From UBA4923 sp964606165 (GTDB taxonomy: Bacteria; Bacillota; Clostridia; Saccharofermentanales; DTU023): 64,000 nt of DNA. The DNA lies in NCBI GenBank assembly GCA_964606165.1, contig CAZSFQ010000004.1, positions 34,361 through 98,360 of the forward strand, given 5' to 3'. Below the pieces are notes generated by a model that saw nothing but the letters and a program-made list of their open reading frames with translations, searched no databases and was not told where the DNA came from. Of this stretch, positions 8,976-16,600 are shown piece after piece; the first letter of the stretch is position 1, and the number at the start of each line of letters is the position of its first letter. The position numbers and the translations under genes are program-made.

Positions 8976-9488
8976 ATGTCATTCAAAGTCATCGACCCGC
9001 TCGAATTCAAGGGCAACCCATTTCGGACCATGCAGGAGGGTGTGCTTGTCACAAGCCGGGCCGGGGATACCATCAATACCATGACTGTCGGCTGGGGAGG
9101 CTTTGGCTGCTTTTGGGGCAGACAAGTTGTTTTCATGGCCGTACGACCGGAACGTTACACCTTCCAGTTGCTGGAGCAAGCTGACAACTTCTCCGTTTCC
9201 CTTATGCCCGGTGACAAAGGGATGGCCGAAATTGTGGAATTCCTGGGGACTGTTTCAGGCCGTGACAGGGACAAAATCCGCGAAAGCGGTTTGACCCTTG
9301 TCCAGGAAGAGGGTGTCCCTTGCTTCAAAGAAGCGGAGACCGTCTTCATATGCAAAAAATTGGCCAAACCCCCGATCCATGAACAAGATATCCTTCCGGG
9401 TCACCAGATCGTGGAGACATGGTATGGCGGCGGATTTCACCACTTGTTCATCGGTGAGGTCATTCGCGTCCTCAGCCGCCAAAATTGA
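8976..9488 (+). CDS. Flavin reductase-like (FMN-binding) protein
   Basis: 170 residues of the flavin reductase-like split-barrel family. The sequence begins with a short strand region, then VTSRAGDTINTMTVGWGGFG, which matches the FMN-contact segment of this fold, and VRPERYTFQLLEQ, which is typical of the family. Such proteins bind FMN and either reduce it with NAD(P)H or act as flavin-dependent redox proteins in anaerobes. The substrate cannot be inferred. It lies 31 bp after trkH and may be cotranscribed. The start has a GAAAGGAA site. Confidence 0.85.
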   Translation: MSFKVIDPLEFKGNPFRTMQEGVLVTSRAGDTINTMTVGWGGFGCFWGRQVVFMAVRPERYTFQLLEQADNFSVSLMPGDKGMAEIVEFLGTVSGRDRDKIRESGLTLVQEEGVPCFKEAETVFICKKLAKPPIHEQDILPGHQIVETWYGGGFHHLFIGEVIRVLSRQN

Positions 9489-9490
9489 AG

Positions 9491-9528
9491 AGAAAAAGAT
9501 GCCGGGTCATGGGGTGATCCGGCATCTC
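9491..9528 (-). terminator. Terminator for the DUF5058-type operon
   Basis: The inverted repeat GATGCCGG/CCGGCATC (9498-9505 and 9519-9526) is followed on the minus strand by TTTTTCTC. It sits in the short gap between two converging genes and fits termination of the minus-strand pair. Confidence 0.75.
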
Positions 9529-9551
9529 CAAATCAATGCTCAAAAGGGATT

Positions 9552-10205
9552 TTACAGTTTCCCTTTTTTATAGAGCAGGCGTGAAATCAAGATGGCAATC
9601 ACCGCGCCTACAGGCACCAGCATGCTCACCGCGTCAGCCAGACCGGGCTGCACGATGAAGAGAGCCAGCATGAAGAGCATGGGGCCAATAGCGATCTTCC
9701 AGTTCCTTGAGATGAAAACAACCGCTAGCCCGCCGAACAGGGCGGGCAGGATATTGTCGAAGGCAGGCTTGAGCACGGGTGATTCGAGAATAGGCGCAAG
9801 GCTGCTCAACAGAACCATCCCGATAAAGAGGATAACCGTTGTCACAATCGATGAGACCCCGATGGCCAGCGTCGAGACCACTTCACCCTCCGGTGTACCG
9901 GGATCCGCCTTCGCCACCTTCATTGCATTGATGGCGCAGGGCGCTTTCAGGTTGGTAATATTCCCCGTCACGAAACCCAGATAGGAACCGCCCGCTCCCA
10001 GCATGGGCCCATAGGTCAGGGCTTCGATGATGCCAACTGTGTAAAAAATGGGGACGACTCCAATCAGCCCCTTGCCCAGCGCGCCAAGATAAGGCCAGGC
10101 ATTGAAGTAAAGGCTCATGAGGAGCGGATAGGCGATGAACATGACGATGGCCAGGATCCCTGAGATCCGGCCCCAACGATGGATCTTTTGTTCGTACATA
10201 CTCAT
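9552..10205 (-). CDS. Integral membrane protein partnered with DUF5058 protein
   Basis: 217 residues with about six hydrophobic segments, including YPLLMSLYFNAWPYLG, VVSTLAIGVSSIVTTVILFIG and AIGPMLFMLALFIVQPGLADA. I do not recognise a named family, but it starts three bases after the stop of the DUF5058-like gene, with GGAGG seven bases before the ATG. The two are therefore almost certainly made together and probably form a two-component membrane complex or transporter. Several Gly/Pro-rich loops (TYGPMLGAGGSYLGF) look like transporter substrate loops. Function unknown. Confidence 0.8.
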   Translation of the reverse strand: MSMYEQKIHRWGRISGILAIVMFIAYPLLMSLYFNAWPYLGALGKGLIGVVPIFYTVGIIEALTYGPMLGAGGSYLGFVTGNITNLKAPCAINAMKVAKADPGTPEGEVVSTLAIGVSSIVTTVILFIGMVLLSSLAPILESPVLKPAFDNILPALFGGLAVVFISRNWKIAIGPMLFMLALFIVQPGLADAVSMLVPVGAVIAILISRLLYKKGKL

Positions 10206-10208
10206 GGG

Positions 10209-10931
10209 TCAGCCTCCGATCCAGAAAGTGAGCGGGATGGAAAAGGCCATGGCGCCCAGCATGCTAAAAGGCATGGCATAGTTTTCCAGCCAGGCGATTT
10301 TTCGCTTTTTCACAAAATAGCCGAACACCAGCATGAGGATGGATGAAAAAATCATGACAAAGACTGGAATCCATCCGGCCAGACCCAACCTTATCCTGGA
10401 GAAAATCATGCCGAGAAAAGCTGACACCATGCCGATGAATAGTGAATCCATCAGAAGCGCGCCCCACTTTTCATCTTTGGACTTGATGGTCATTAAGCCT
10501 TTTTCGATACGTTTGAAGAAAAAAGTGATGACCACGATGCCTGATAAAATTCCCAGGGTCATTACCCAGGCAATGGTCGAATAGGCCCTGGCGTCCGCCA
10601 GGGTGTCCGTCATGGAAATGCCAAGGGCCGACGCAGCTGTGGAGGCTGCCGGCAGTTCATAGGTAATGGCGCCCAAAACGCTCAAGCGGAGCCAGGGCAG
10701 CGGAAGGCCCAGGTACTGGGATAAAGCGATGACCCCGATCAGGATGGCGACAGCCGGAGCCACCGTAAAGACTGCCGAACCGCGCATGATGGAGCGCAGA
10801 AGCGCTTTCTCCATCCCCATTTCCCTGGCGCGCTGATACGCTTTCATGGTAAAAAAGATTGACTGACCCAGCACATACAAAATGACAAGCGCTGCCAAAC
10901 CGTACAGTACCGGGTGATTGACATTGAACAT
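10209..10931 (-). CDS. DUF5058-like integral membrane protein
   Basis: 240 residues with seven or so predicted membrane spans. It resembles the DUF5058 family in length, in the N-terminal FNVNHPVLYGLAALVI segment and in the conserved EKALLRSIMRGSAVFTVAPA region. The function is not known. The ATG at 10931 is preferred over an in-frame GTG at 10937 because AGGAGAGG lies five bases before it. It is the first gene of a two-gene minus-strand operon ending in the terminator at 9491-9528. Confidence 0.75.
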   Translation of the reverse strand: MFNVNHPVLYGLAALVILYVLGQSIFFTMKAYQRAREMGMEKALLRSIMRGSAVFTVAPAVAILIGVIALSQYLGLPLPWLRLSVLGAITYELPAASTAASALGISMTDTLADARAYSTIAWVMTLGILSGIVVITFFFKRIEKGLMTIKSKDEKWGALLMDSLFIGMVSAFLGMIFSRIRLGLAGWIPVFVMIFSSILMLVFGYFVKKRKIAWLENYAMPFSMLGAMAFSIPLTFWIGG

Positions 10932-10977
10932 AAACACCTCTCCTCTTCCTGTTGCCCAAAGGGATTACCCGATGGTA

Positions 10978-10990
10978 GCATTTTAGCAGA
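10978..10990 (-). promoter_or_regulatory. Possible extended -10 for the DUF5058 operon
   Basis: The minus strand carries TGCTAAAAT (10988-10980), an extended -10 form (TGN + hexamer). It lies ~50 bp upstream of the ATG at 10931. No clear -35 hexamer is seen. Similar TGCTA(A/G)AAT elements lie upstream of cdd and malQ, which may reflect a local promoter style. Confidence 0.35.
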
Positions 10991-11025
10991 GAGAGTCCTG
11001 GCCTGTATTGAGAGAGAGGTTTGTG

Positions 11026-11325
11026 TTGCGCTTCAAATTCTTAAAACGCTGGGCAAAAAACGCCGAAAACGATGAGGACCGCGCCCACCCGGATCAGCCG
11101 GTTTATTTCATCTCTGCCCCCATGGTTTGGAGCGCCCACGTCGAGTCCCACCTGGAAGAGTTGAAAATTCCTTACTTGAAGCGCGGCCGCAAAGGCGCCG
11201 CCCTGGCCATCGAGCTGGGGGCAGGCGCTGAGATTTACGATTACTTCATCCCCCGGCAAGCAGCCGCCCGTGCGTCGGAAGGTGTGGATGAACTCAGGAA
11301 ACTGATCGGCTTCGAACAGCCATGA
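11026..11325 (+). CDS. Small cytoplasmic protein, DUF2007-like
   Basis: About 99 residues with no signal or membrane segment. A central stretch (VYFISAPMVWSAHVESHLEELKIPY) reads as strand-helix with a short beta-hairpin after it, resembling the DUF2007 'signal transducing' fold, where a helix senses which of two loci is encoded. The match is weak. The TTG at 11026 is preferred because GAGAGAGG ends six bases upstream. GTG at 11023 and TTG at 11008 are alternatives. It stands between a divergent and a convergent gene, so it is probably monocistronic. Function unknown. Confidence 0.6.
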   Translation: MRFKFLKRWAKNAENDEDRAHPDQPVYFISAPMVWSAHVESHLEELKIPYLKRGRKGAALAIELGAGAEIYDYFIPRQAAARASEGVDELRKLIGFEQP

Positions 11326-11341
11326 GTCCAAGGGAGTCCTT

Positions 11342-12178
11342 TCACTTCCCCGCCAAACTTCGCAAGAGGGCAATCTCCCCCGCGTAGCCATCAAGTTCAT
11401 TGGGTGTTTCGAGATTGAAGGGCAGATGACTCAATTTCGGGTGGCGGATAATTCGCAACATGGCCTCCAGTCCGATTGCGCCCTCCCCGATTTTCGCGTG
11501 TCTGTCCTTGCCGCTCCCGCTCTCATTTTTGCTGTCATTCAGGTGAAATGCCTGGAGACGGTCGAGACCGACCAGGCGATCGAACTCGTCGAGGACATCG
11601 TCCAGTTTATTGACCAGATCATAGCCCGCGTCGTGTACATGGCAGCTGTCCATGCAAACACCGATTTTATCCTTGAGCACAACCCCCTCGATGATCTGCG
11701 CCAGCTCCCCGAAAGACCGCCCGATCTCGCTTCCCTTGCCTGCCATGGTCTCCAGGAGAACCGGTGTTTTGATTTCTTCGGTCAAGACCTGGTTCAGGGC
11801 ATTGACAATCATGGCGATTCCCTGGTCCTGCCCCTGGCCGACATGGCTGCCGGGGTGGAAATTGTAGACGACATGGTCGACGAATTGAAGACGTTCCAGA
11901 TCTTCCCGCATGACCGCACGGGCAAACTCACGGATTTGCGCCTTGTCGGAGCACAGATTCATGGTGTAGGGGGCGTGGGCGACGATGGTTCCGATTCCAT
12001 TTTCAGCCGCGAAAAGGTTATAGGCAGCGATATCGTCCCTGTCCAGGGCGCGCGCCGTTCCGCCCCTCGGGTTTCTTGTAAAGTATTGAAAGGTGTTGGC
12101 CTTGATTGAAAGAGCTGTCTTCGCCATGGCAAGATAGCCGGAACCTGCTGACAAGTGGCATCCCAGATAAAGCGTCAT
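11342..12178 (-). CDS. nfo: Endonuclease IV (deoxyribonuclease IV)
   Basis: AP endonuclease of base-excision repair, 278 residues in a TIM barrel with a trinuclear zinc site. The family ligands are visible in order: GCHLSAGSGY, HAPYTMNL, NFHPGSHVGQG, LLETMAGKG, CMDSCHVHDAGYD, FHLNDSKN with HAKIGEGAIG, and the Glu in NLETPNE. It cleaves 5' to abasic sites in DNA. GGAGG precedes the ATG by nine bases. It lies downstream of divIC on the same strand but with 68 bp between them. Confidence 0.97.
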   Translation of the reverse strand: MTLYLGCHLSAGSGYLAMAKTALSIKANTFQYFTRNPRGGTARALDRDDIAAYNLFAAENGIGTIVAHAPYTMNLCSDKAQIREFARAVMREDLERLQFVDHVVYNFHPGSHVGQGQDQGIAMIVNALNQVLTEEIKTPVLLETMAGKGSEIGRSFGELAQIIEGVVLKDKIGVCMDSCHVHDAGYDLVNKLDDVLDEFDRLVGLDRLQAFHLNDSKNESGSGKDRHAKIGEGAIGLEAMLRIIRHPKLSHLPFNLETPNELDGYAGEIALLRSLAGK

Positions 12179-12246
12179 GTAACCAAGCCTCCAAGCGGCG
12201 GCTCCAAGAGCCCGCCATGACCATCATAGTATAAAGTTGGAACAGC

Positions 12247-12567
12247 TTAGTCGGTAATGATTAAAATGTCGTTTGGCATGGCCATGCCGAGGTAATCGCG
12301 CGCGATACGCTCAATGTATTCCCTGGTTTCGGCAATTTCGTCCAGACTCTTCAGGGATTCGTACTTTTCGTACAGGCGGTCGCGCTCGCTTTCCAGCTTG
12401 CGCCTCTCAACCGCCAGGCGCTCAAACTCACCTTGCTGGCTTAGGTAGGAAGAAAAGCAGAGTGTCAGGATAATGATGGCGACTACACCGACAAGGAAAC
12501 GCGTGAAAAAAGACAGGGGTGATTGCCTGCGCTCGACTCTGCGGTTTTCAGCATAACTCAGTCGCAT
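12247..12567 (-). CDS. divIC: Septum formation initiator DivIC/FtsB-like
   Basis: 106 residues with a short basic cytoplasmic N-terminus, one transmembrane segment (FFTRFLVGVVAIIILTLCFSSYL), then an extracellular coiled coil (ERLAVERRKLESERDRLYEKY) and the family tail EYIERIARDYLGM. It acts at the division septum with FtsL/DivIB. The ATG at 12567 follows AGGAG at six bases. In-frame starts at 12591 and 12675 would add non-family residues. It lies third in a mazG-rqcP-divIC run as in Bacillus subtilis, but without yabP and yabQ. Confidence 0.9.
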   Translation of the reverse strand: MRLSYAENRRVERRQSPLSFFTRFLVGVVAIIILTLCFSSYLSQQGEFERLAVERRKLESERDRLYEKYESLKSLDEIAETREYIERIARDYLGMAMPNDILIITD

Positions 12568-12696
12568 TGAGTGCTCCTGTCGACCTGACATCCTGTTGAT
12601 AGTAAAGCCATGGTACGTGAGTTTGTTCGGTTTTGCAAGGTTTTGGAGCCTGCCGATATGACAGTTATGTGACAAAAAAGGCGAAATCAGGCTGTT

Positions 12697-12942
12697 TTAG
12701 CCGGTCAGGACTTCATAAAGGGACGATGCTTCCTCCTTTTTCGCGTATTCCCTGACATGGAGAATGCGGACACGAATCTGTTTTTCTCCATAACCGATCG
12801 TAAGAATGTCACCGGCTTTGACATCGGTACCCGGTTTCGCGCGCTTTCCGTTGACCTCAACACGACCCGCCGCGGCCATTTCATTGGCAACTGTACGGCG
12901 TTTCACAATGCGCGATACTTTTAAGAACTTGTCAAGCCTCAT
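12697..12942 (-). CDS. rqcP: S4-domain RNA-binding protein RqcP (YabO)
   Basis: 81 residues forming a single S4 RNA-binding domain (MRLDKFLKVSRIVKRRTVAN ... GRVEVNGKRAKPGTDVKAGD). In Firmicutes, RqcP binds the 50S subunit with RqcH during alanine tailing of stalled nascent chains. The ATG at 12942 starts the conserved MRLDKFLK motif and overlaps the end of mazG by 11 bases. A GGGAGG site lies inside mazG. Confidence 0.92.
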   Translation of the reverse strand: MRLDKFLKVSRIVKRRTVANEMAAAGRVEVNGKRAKPGTDVKAGDILTIGYGEKQIRVRILHVREYAKKEEASSLYEVLTG

Positions 12943-13783
12943 GACCCTTATCCTCCCCTGTATCGCCCTCACATCTTTTTACCCGGTCCCACAGGGCATC
13001 CATGGCTTCAAGGTCCATGCCGGCCAGTGTCCTGTCCTCCTGCTTTGCCAGTTTTTCCATGGCATCGAACCGGCGGATGAAACGCTGCGAGCCGTCTGAC
13101 AGGGCCGACTCCGGATCAACTCCCAGTAAGCGGAGCAGGTTGACGGCCGCAAAGAGCAAGTCCCCTGCCTCCTGACGGATTCTCTCCCTGTCCCCATTTG
13201 CGGCCTCATCAAGCAGTTCTCCCAGTTCTTCCAGGATTTTCCTGCGGGCTCCATCAGGGGAAGGCCAGTCAAAACCGACATCTGCAGCTTTTTTTTGAAG
13301 TTTATATGCCCTGGTCAGAGCCGGCATGGCAAGCGGTATGGCCCGCATGGACTCAGCCGTGCTTTCATAACCCTTTTCAATTTTCTTGTTTTTCTCCCAG
13401 GTTCGAAGGACCATCTCCGGTGTTGTCGCCTCGTCGTCGCCGAACAGATGGGTATGGCGGGAGATCAGTTTTCGGCAAAGACCCGAGACCACATCCTGGA
13501 AGGCGAAGCTTCCTTCCTCTTCAGCCATGTCCGCGTGAAAGACAACCTGCATGAGGACATCCCCGAGTTCCTCACAAAGCTTGGCGGGGTCCCCGCTCTG
13601 GATGGCATCTACGGCTTCATAGGCCTCCGCAAGCATGTTGCCCTGAATGCTTTCATGCGTCTGAACGCGGTCCCAGGGGCAGCCCTGATCACTTCGGAGA
13701 AAATCCATAATGGCAAGAAGTTCGTCCATGGTATAGCTTTCTTTCATGGTAAATCGCTTGCCGTCTTCATTTGATACATCCAT
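12932..13783 (-). CDS. mazG: Nucleoside triphosphate pyrophosphohydrolase MazG
   Basis: House-cleaning NTP pyrophosphatase of 283 residues with two MazG all-alpha domains. The first carries CPWDRVQTHES and the metal motif LCEELGDVLMQVVFHADMAEE. The second carries VGFDWPSP and ILEELGELLDEAANGD with EAGDLLFAAVNLLR. In the first copy the usual EExxE helix reads EAYEAVDAI. The ATG at 13783 follows GGGAGGGAG. The longer upstream reading has no family sequence. It begins 20 bp after the NUDIX gene, so the two sanitising enzymes are likely cotranscribed. Confidence 0.94.
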   Translation of the reverse strand: MDVSNEDGKRFTMKESYTMDELLAIMDFLRSDQGCPWDRVQTHESIQGNMLAEAYEAVDAIQSGDPAKLCEELGDVLMQVVFHADMAEEEGSFAFQDVVSGLCRKLISRHTHLFGDDEATTPEMVLRTWEKNKKIEKGYESTAESMRAIPLAMPALTRAYKLQKKAADVGFDWPSPDGARRKILEELGELLDEAANGDRERIRQEAGDLLFAAVNLLRLLGVDPESALSDGSQRFIRRFDAMEKLAKQEDRTLAGMDLEAMDALWDRVKRCEGDTGEDKGHEA

Positions 13784-13802
13784 GCCCGTACTCCCTCCCC
13801 TG

Positions 13803-14231
13803 TCAACCCCGGCAGGCCAAGGCTTCGCGAAATATGGCAAGATCCTTGTCAAAAACAAGCATACCTGCCGCTTCATCCAGGCCCATCCAACGGACAGCGC
13901 GCACTTCACTTAATTGTGGCTCAAGCGTTCCGCTCTGATAGGCACCAAGAAAAAATACAACCGTTTTTAAAACTCCCGGACGCGGCGCATAGGTCGAAGA
14001 CCTTTCAAAACCCGGCAGGATGGTGATCCGGATTCCCGTTTCCTCATAGACCTCGCGAATGGCTGTCTCGTGGTCGCTTTCACCCTGTTCCTTGTGGCCC
14101 TTGGGAAAGGACCAGTGGCCCGGTTTGTGCTGGACAAGCAGAACCCGTGTTTCGCCTTCAATTTCCCGAAAGACGATGGCGCCGCAGGAACGCTCAATTT
14201 CCATGACCGGTCTTGTCATGCCAGGAACCAT
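13803..14231 (-). CDS. NUDIX hydrolase
   Basis: A ~142-residue NUDIX protein with a perfect NUDIX box, GHKEQGESDHETAIREVYEE-TG-I. GHWSFPKGH lies before it, which places it in the Ap4A-hydrolase/MutT-like group with bis(5'-nucleosyl) preference (inferred). The start is uncertain: ATG codons at 14288, 14231, 14219 and 14204 are all in frame. 14231 has a weak AAAAGG ahead of it, and 14204 begins just before the core fold. It is the first gene of the run leading to mazG. Confidence 0.85.
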   Translation of the reverse strand: MVPGMTRPVMEIERSCGAIVFREIEGETRVLLVQHKPGHWSFPKGHKEQGESDHETAIREVYEETGIRITILPGFERSSTYAPRPGVLKTVVFFLGAYQSGTLEPQLSEVRAVRWMGLDEAAGMLVFDKDLAIFREALACRG

Positions 14232-14329
14232 CGGGTGGCCTTTTCGGCCCGGTGAATGGAATCTCTCTGATTTCACATCTAAAATCATACCACGCGGTAT
14301 CCGCCCTTTCCTTACCCGCTTCCGGGGTC

Positions 14330-14532
14330 TGCGTCCGCAAGCCTGACCGCTTACAATCGCGTCGAGTTTTATGTATAATATTCAATAGTAAGATCTCGTT
14401 CACTTCGACCAGGTCGCATGGTTTCTTCTTAAGAAAGAAGACGTTTCCCACAACTCTCATTGAATAAATCCGCAATGTTTTGGCACTCCGTTTGCCGCAA
14501 CCAAAAAAAGCAAGAAAGGTGAGGAAAAGGGT
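14330..14532 (+). promoter_or_regulatory. Promoter and conserved leader, copy 1
   Basis: TTACAA (14351-14356) and TATAAT (14374-14379) are 17 bp apart, a strong sigma-A promoter. A ~150-nt leader follows to the ATG at 14533. About 140 bp of it (14335-14475) is nearly identical to the region before the downstream paralogue. Shared elements are a hairpin TTTCTT/AAGAAA (near 14423-14437), the motif GACGTTTCCCACAACTCTCA, and an inverted pair TATTCAAT (14379-14386) / ATTGAATA (14459-14466). The first half overlaps the -10 and start site, so the pair is better read as DNA sites than as an RNA stem. Confidence 0.7.
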
Positions 14533-16230
14533 ATGAAGAAGAAAGCAAAAAGGTCTGGCGGCCTTATGGTTCTGGTGATCCTGGCCTTGGTCTTTGGTCT
14601 CTTTGCGGCCATGCCGCGGCAGGTGCATGCCGCATCGAGCCCCGCCGAGCTGGCACAAAAAATTAACTACAACAACCACGGGGGCAAGGGCAAGCTCCAG
14701 GCTACGGTGTCGGACAAGACGGTGACGGTTACCGGATCTGTCACGGATGCGGTCAATCTCTTGATCCTGGATCCCGATCAGGGAGTGAAGGTGGTCTGGA
14801 AGGCAGAGTATGAGGGAAGCAGCTCTCCCATGATCAGCCTGCCCGAAGGCGCCAAGGGAACCTTCGAAGTCGCGGCAGGCGCTGATATCGCCGGCACGGG
14901 GCTGTATACCCTCATAAACGTCTCAAACGACTGCGCCATTGTGGTGAGCGGCGGGCGTATTCTCAACCAGAAAACAAATGGTGTCTGCATCATGGCTTTA
15001 GGCAAGAATGCCTCCATCAAGGTAGCTGGCGGGTCGGTCTCTGCCTTCTATGAGAAGGATGGCAAAGCCATTGTTGTTAACGGACCTTCCTCGGTTGTGA
15101 CCGTCATGGACGGTTATGTGACGGCGACGGGCAGTGGTGCCGGTTCATGCGCCATCGAATTGGCAAGCACCTCTGTTGACTCTACGGTTTACGTGCATGG
15201 CGGCGATGTCTATGCAAGCTGGGATGCCATCGCCGTTCATGCCCCCAATGCCACCGTCTACGTAAGCGGCGGCTACACAAGATCAGTTGGCCAGCAGACC
15301 GGGAGCGGCATCTATCTGTCCGGCACGGCCGACAACGGATTGGTCAGGATGATCGGGGGCAAGGTGGGCGCCTTGGGATCCATGGGCAGTCACGGTATCT
15401 GCCTGGACAGTGAGTGGGGTTCGGTGGATATCAGCGGCGGCACGGTATCCTCGCCAGGCTCCAAGGGGGGTACCATTTGGATCCGTTCCGGCCACTCAAG
15501 CGTCTTCCTGCACGGGGACGGCAGGGTCGAAAACACAGGAGCAGGCAGGGCCATTTTAACTGAAAACAAGGAATTGAACCAAGTGACCGTCGAGGGTATC
15601 AGTGTGGTCAGTACCCAGATCTCCGAGGCGATCCTGGCGAGGTTGGCACAGCTTTCCGGCGGATTTGTCTTCGGCATCGGTAACGACTACAGTCTTGTCA
15701 GTGTGTACGGAGGCAAGCCCTCCTATAGCGGGACCCTTATCCGCTGTGCCTGGGATAAGCCGGGAGGCAAGCCGGTTTACGACGAAAAATCAACTGCGAA
15801 TCTGTTTGTCAGCCCGGGAGCTACCGCTGTCTGGGGACTCAAAGACGGTCAAGCGGGTATTTCCTATAAGCATGGCAATCACACCGGCTTTTACCCCATA
15901 AGCGGAATCACGGTCAAGGCGGCACCGCCGCCTACAACCACGACGACCACGACGACCACGACAACAACGACAAAGGCGGCAACAACGACCGGCCAAGCAA
16001 CGGAGGAAAGTACACCGACGGAAGAAATGGTGACCAGTACGCGGGCTGCAGATCCGACAACCATGACCAGTGAGCCGGACGAATCCCTCTCTGATGGCCT
16101 GGATCAAGATGGCAAGGGTGGATTCAACCGGCTTTGGCTGATCTTGATTGCTGTGGCACTTCTGGCAATCGCGGGAGCGGTGCTGACCCTTATCCTGATC
16201 AGGAGAAAGGCCAGGCGGCCGGGAGCATGA
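14533..16230 (+). CDS. Membrane-anchored surface protein, beta-helix repeats and poly-Thr stalk (paralogue 1)
   Basis: 565 residues. Signal peptide (KKKAKRSGG + hydrophobic core, cleavage near VHA-AS). Then come ~450 residues of short repeats rich in VSGG, ISGG, VTVTG and GSGIYLSG, which look like a right-handed parallel beta-helix as in carbohydrate-binding or pectate-lyase-like surface proteins. Next is a 13-Thr run, an acidic Ser/Thr/Pro/Glu-rich stalk, and a C-terminal membrane span (LWLILIAVALLAIAGAVLTLILI) with a basic tail RRKARR. There is no LPXTG sorting motif, so it is probably held in the cell membrane with the stalk crossing the wall. No catalytic motif is seen. AGGTGAGGAAAAGGGT precedes the start. 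The ligand is unknown; adhesion or glycan binding is a guess. Confidence 0.85.
   Translation: MKKKAKRSGGLMVLVILALVFGLFAAMPRQVHAASSPAELAQKINYNNHGGKGKLQATVSDKTVTVTGSVTDAVNLLILDPDQGVKVVWKAEYEGSSSPMISLPEGAKGTFEVAAGADIAGTGLYTLINVSNDCAIVVSGGRILNQKTNGVCIMALGKNASIKVAGGSVSAFYEKDGKAIVVNGPSSVVTVMDGYVTATGSGAGSCAIELASTSVDSTVYVHGGDVYASWDAIAVHAPNATVYVSGGYTRSVGQQTGSGIYLSGTADNGLVRMIGGKVGALGSMGSHGICLDSEWGSVDISGGTVSSPGSKGGTIWIRSGHSSVFLHGDGRVENTGAGRAILTENKELNQVTVEGISVVSTQISEAILARLAQLSGGFVFGIGNDYSLVSVYGGKPSYSGTLIRCAWDKPGGKPVYDEKSTANLFVSPGATAVWGLKDGQAGISYKHGNHTGFYPISGITVKAAPPPTTTTTTTTTTTTTKAATTTGQATEESTPTEEMVTSTRAADPTTMTSEPDESLSDGLDQDGKGGFNRLWLILIAVALLAIAGAVLTLILIRRKARRPGA
15934..15972 (+). repeat. Threonine-codon microsatellite (13 ACN codons)
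   Basis: Thirteen consecutive ACN codons (ACA/ACC/ACG mixed, with a 9-bp ACG-ACC-ACG periodicity) encode the poly-Thr start of the stalk. The matching tract in the paralogue has 12, then further interrupted Thr codons. Length changes by slippage would stay in frame. Confidence 0.8.
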
Positions 16231-16268
16231 GAGAGAAGCCGGCAAGTTAGCCCGATTGGGATCGCACT

Positions 16269-16300
16269 CAGGCAGCCGTAGCCGGCTGCCTGGTTTTATC
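16269..16300 (+). terminator. Terminator after surface protein paralogue 1
   Basis: The stem CAGGCAGCCG/CGGCTGCCTG (16269-16278 and 16283-16292) is followed by GTTTTATC. The same stem sequence reappears after the second paralogue, so the terminator was duplicated with the gene. Confidence 0.75.
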
Positions 16301-16369
16301 AGCGATCAGGGCAAGATCATCAAGCGGCGGCACAGGCGCACGCGGGATTCCTGCCTGCCAAGCCTGGAA

Positions 16370-16600
16370 GCCGGCCCGCAAGCTTGACCGCTTACAATAG
16401 CGTCCAATTTTATGTATAATATTCAACAGTAAGCTCTCGTTCACCTCACCAGGTCGTATGGTTTCTTCTTGAAGAAAGAAGACGTTTCCCACAACTCTCA
16501 TTGAATATACTTGCAAGGTTTTGGCGCGCGGTTTATCGTTTCTGGAAAAGCAAGGAAGGTTTGGATGTCTCATCCAAGAGAGGAAGAAAGAGGAAAAGGT
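16370..16600 (+). promoter_or_regulatory. Promoter and conserved leader, copy 2
   Basis: TTACAA (16392-16397) and TATAAT (16415-16420) are again 17 bp apart. The leader to the ATG at 16601 is ~175 nt. The first ~130 bp match copy 1 almost base for base, while the last ~70 bp have diverged. TATTCAAC (16420-16427) and ATTGAATA (16500-16507) keep exactly the same 80-bp spacing as in copy 1, although two single-base indels (opposite in sign) fall between them. Confidence 0.7.

Noticed and set aside
11425..12110. A 227-residue open frame opposite nfo, and other long antisense frames (6267-7178, 27908-28744, 42344-43633)
   Set aside because: These lie entirely opposite well-recognised genes, show biased composition expected of high-GC antisense frames, and have no start signals.
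14194..16573. Similar minus-strand frames over the two leader copies, both reading MRVVGNVFFL and later LLLNIIHK
   Set aside because: They are reverse-strand readings of the duplicated promoter/leader. They differ by frameshifting changes between copies, lack ribosome-binding sites and overlap the genes on the plus strand.
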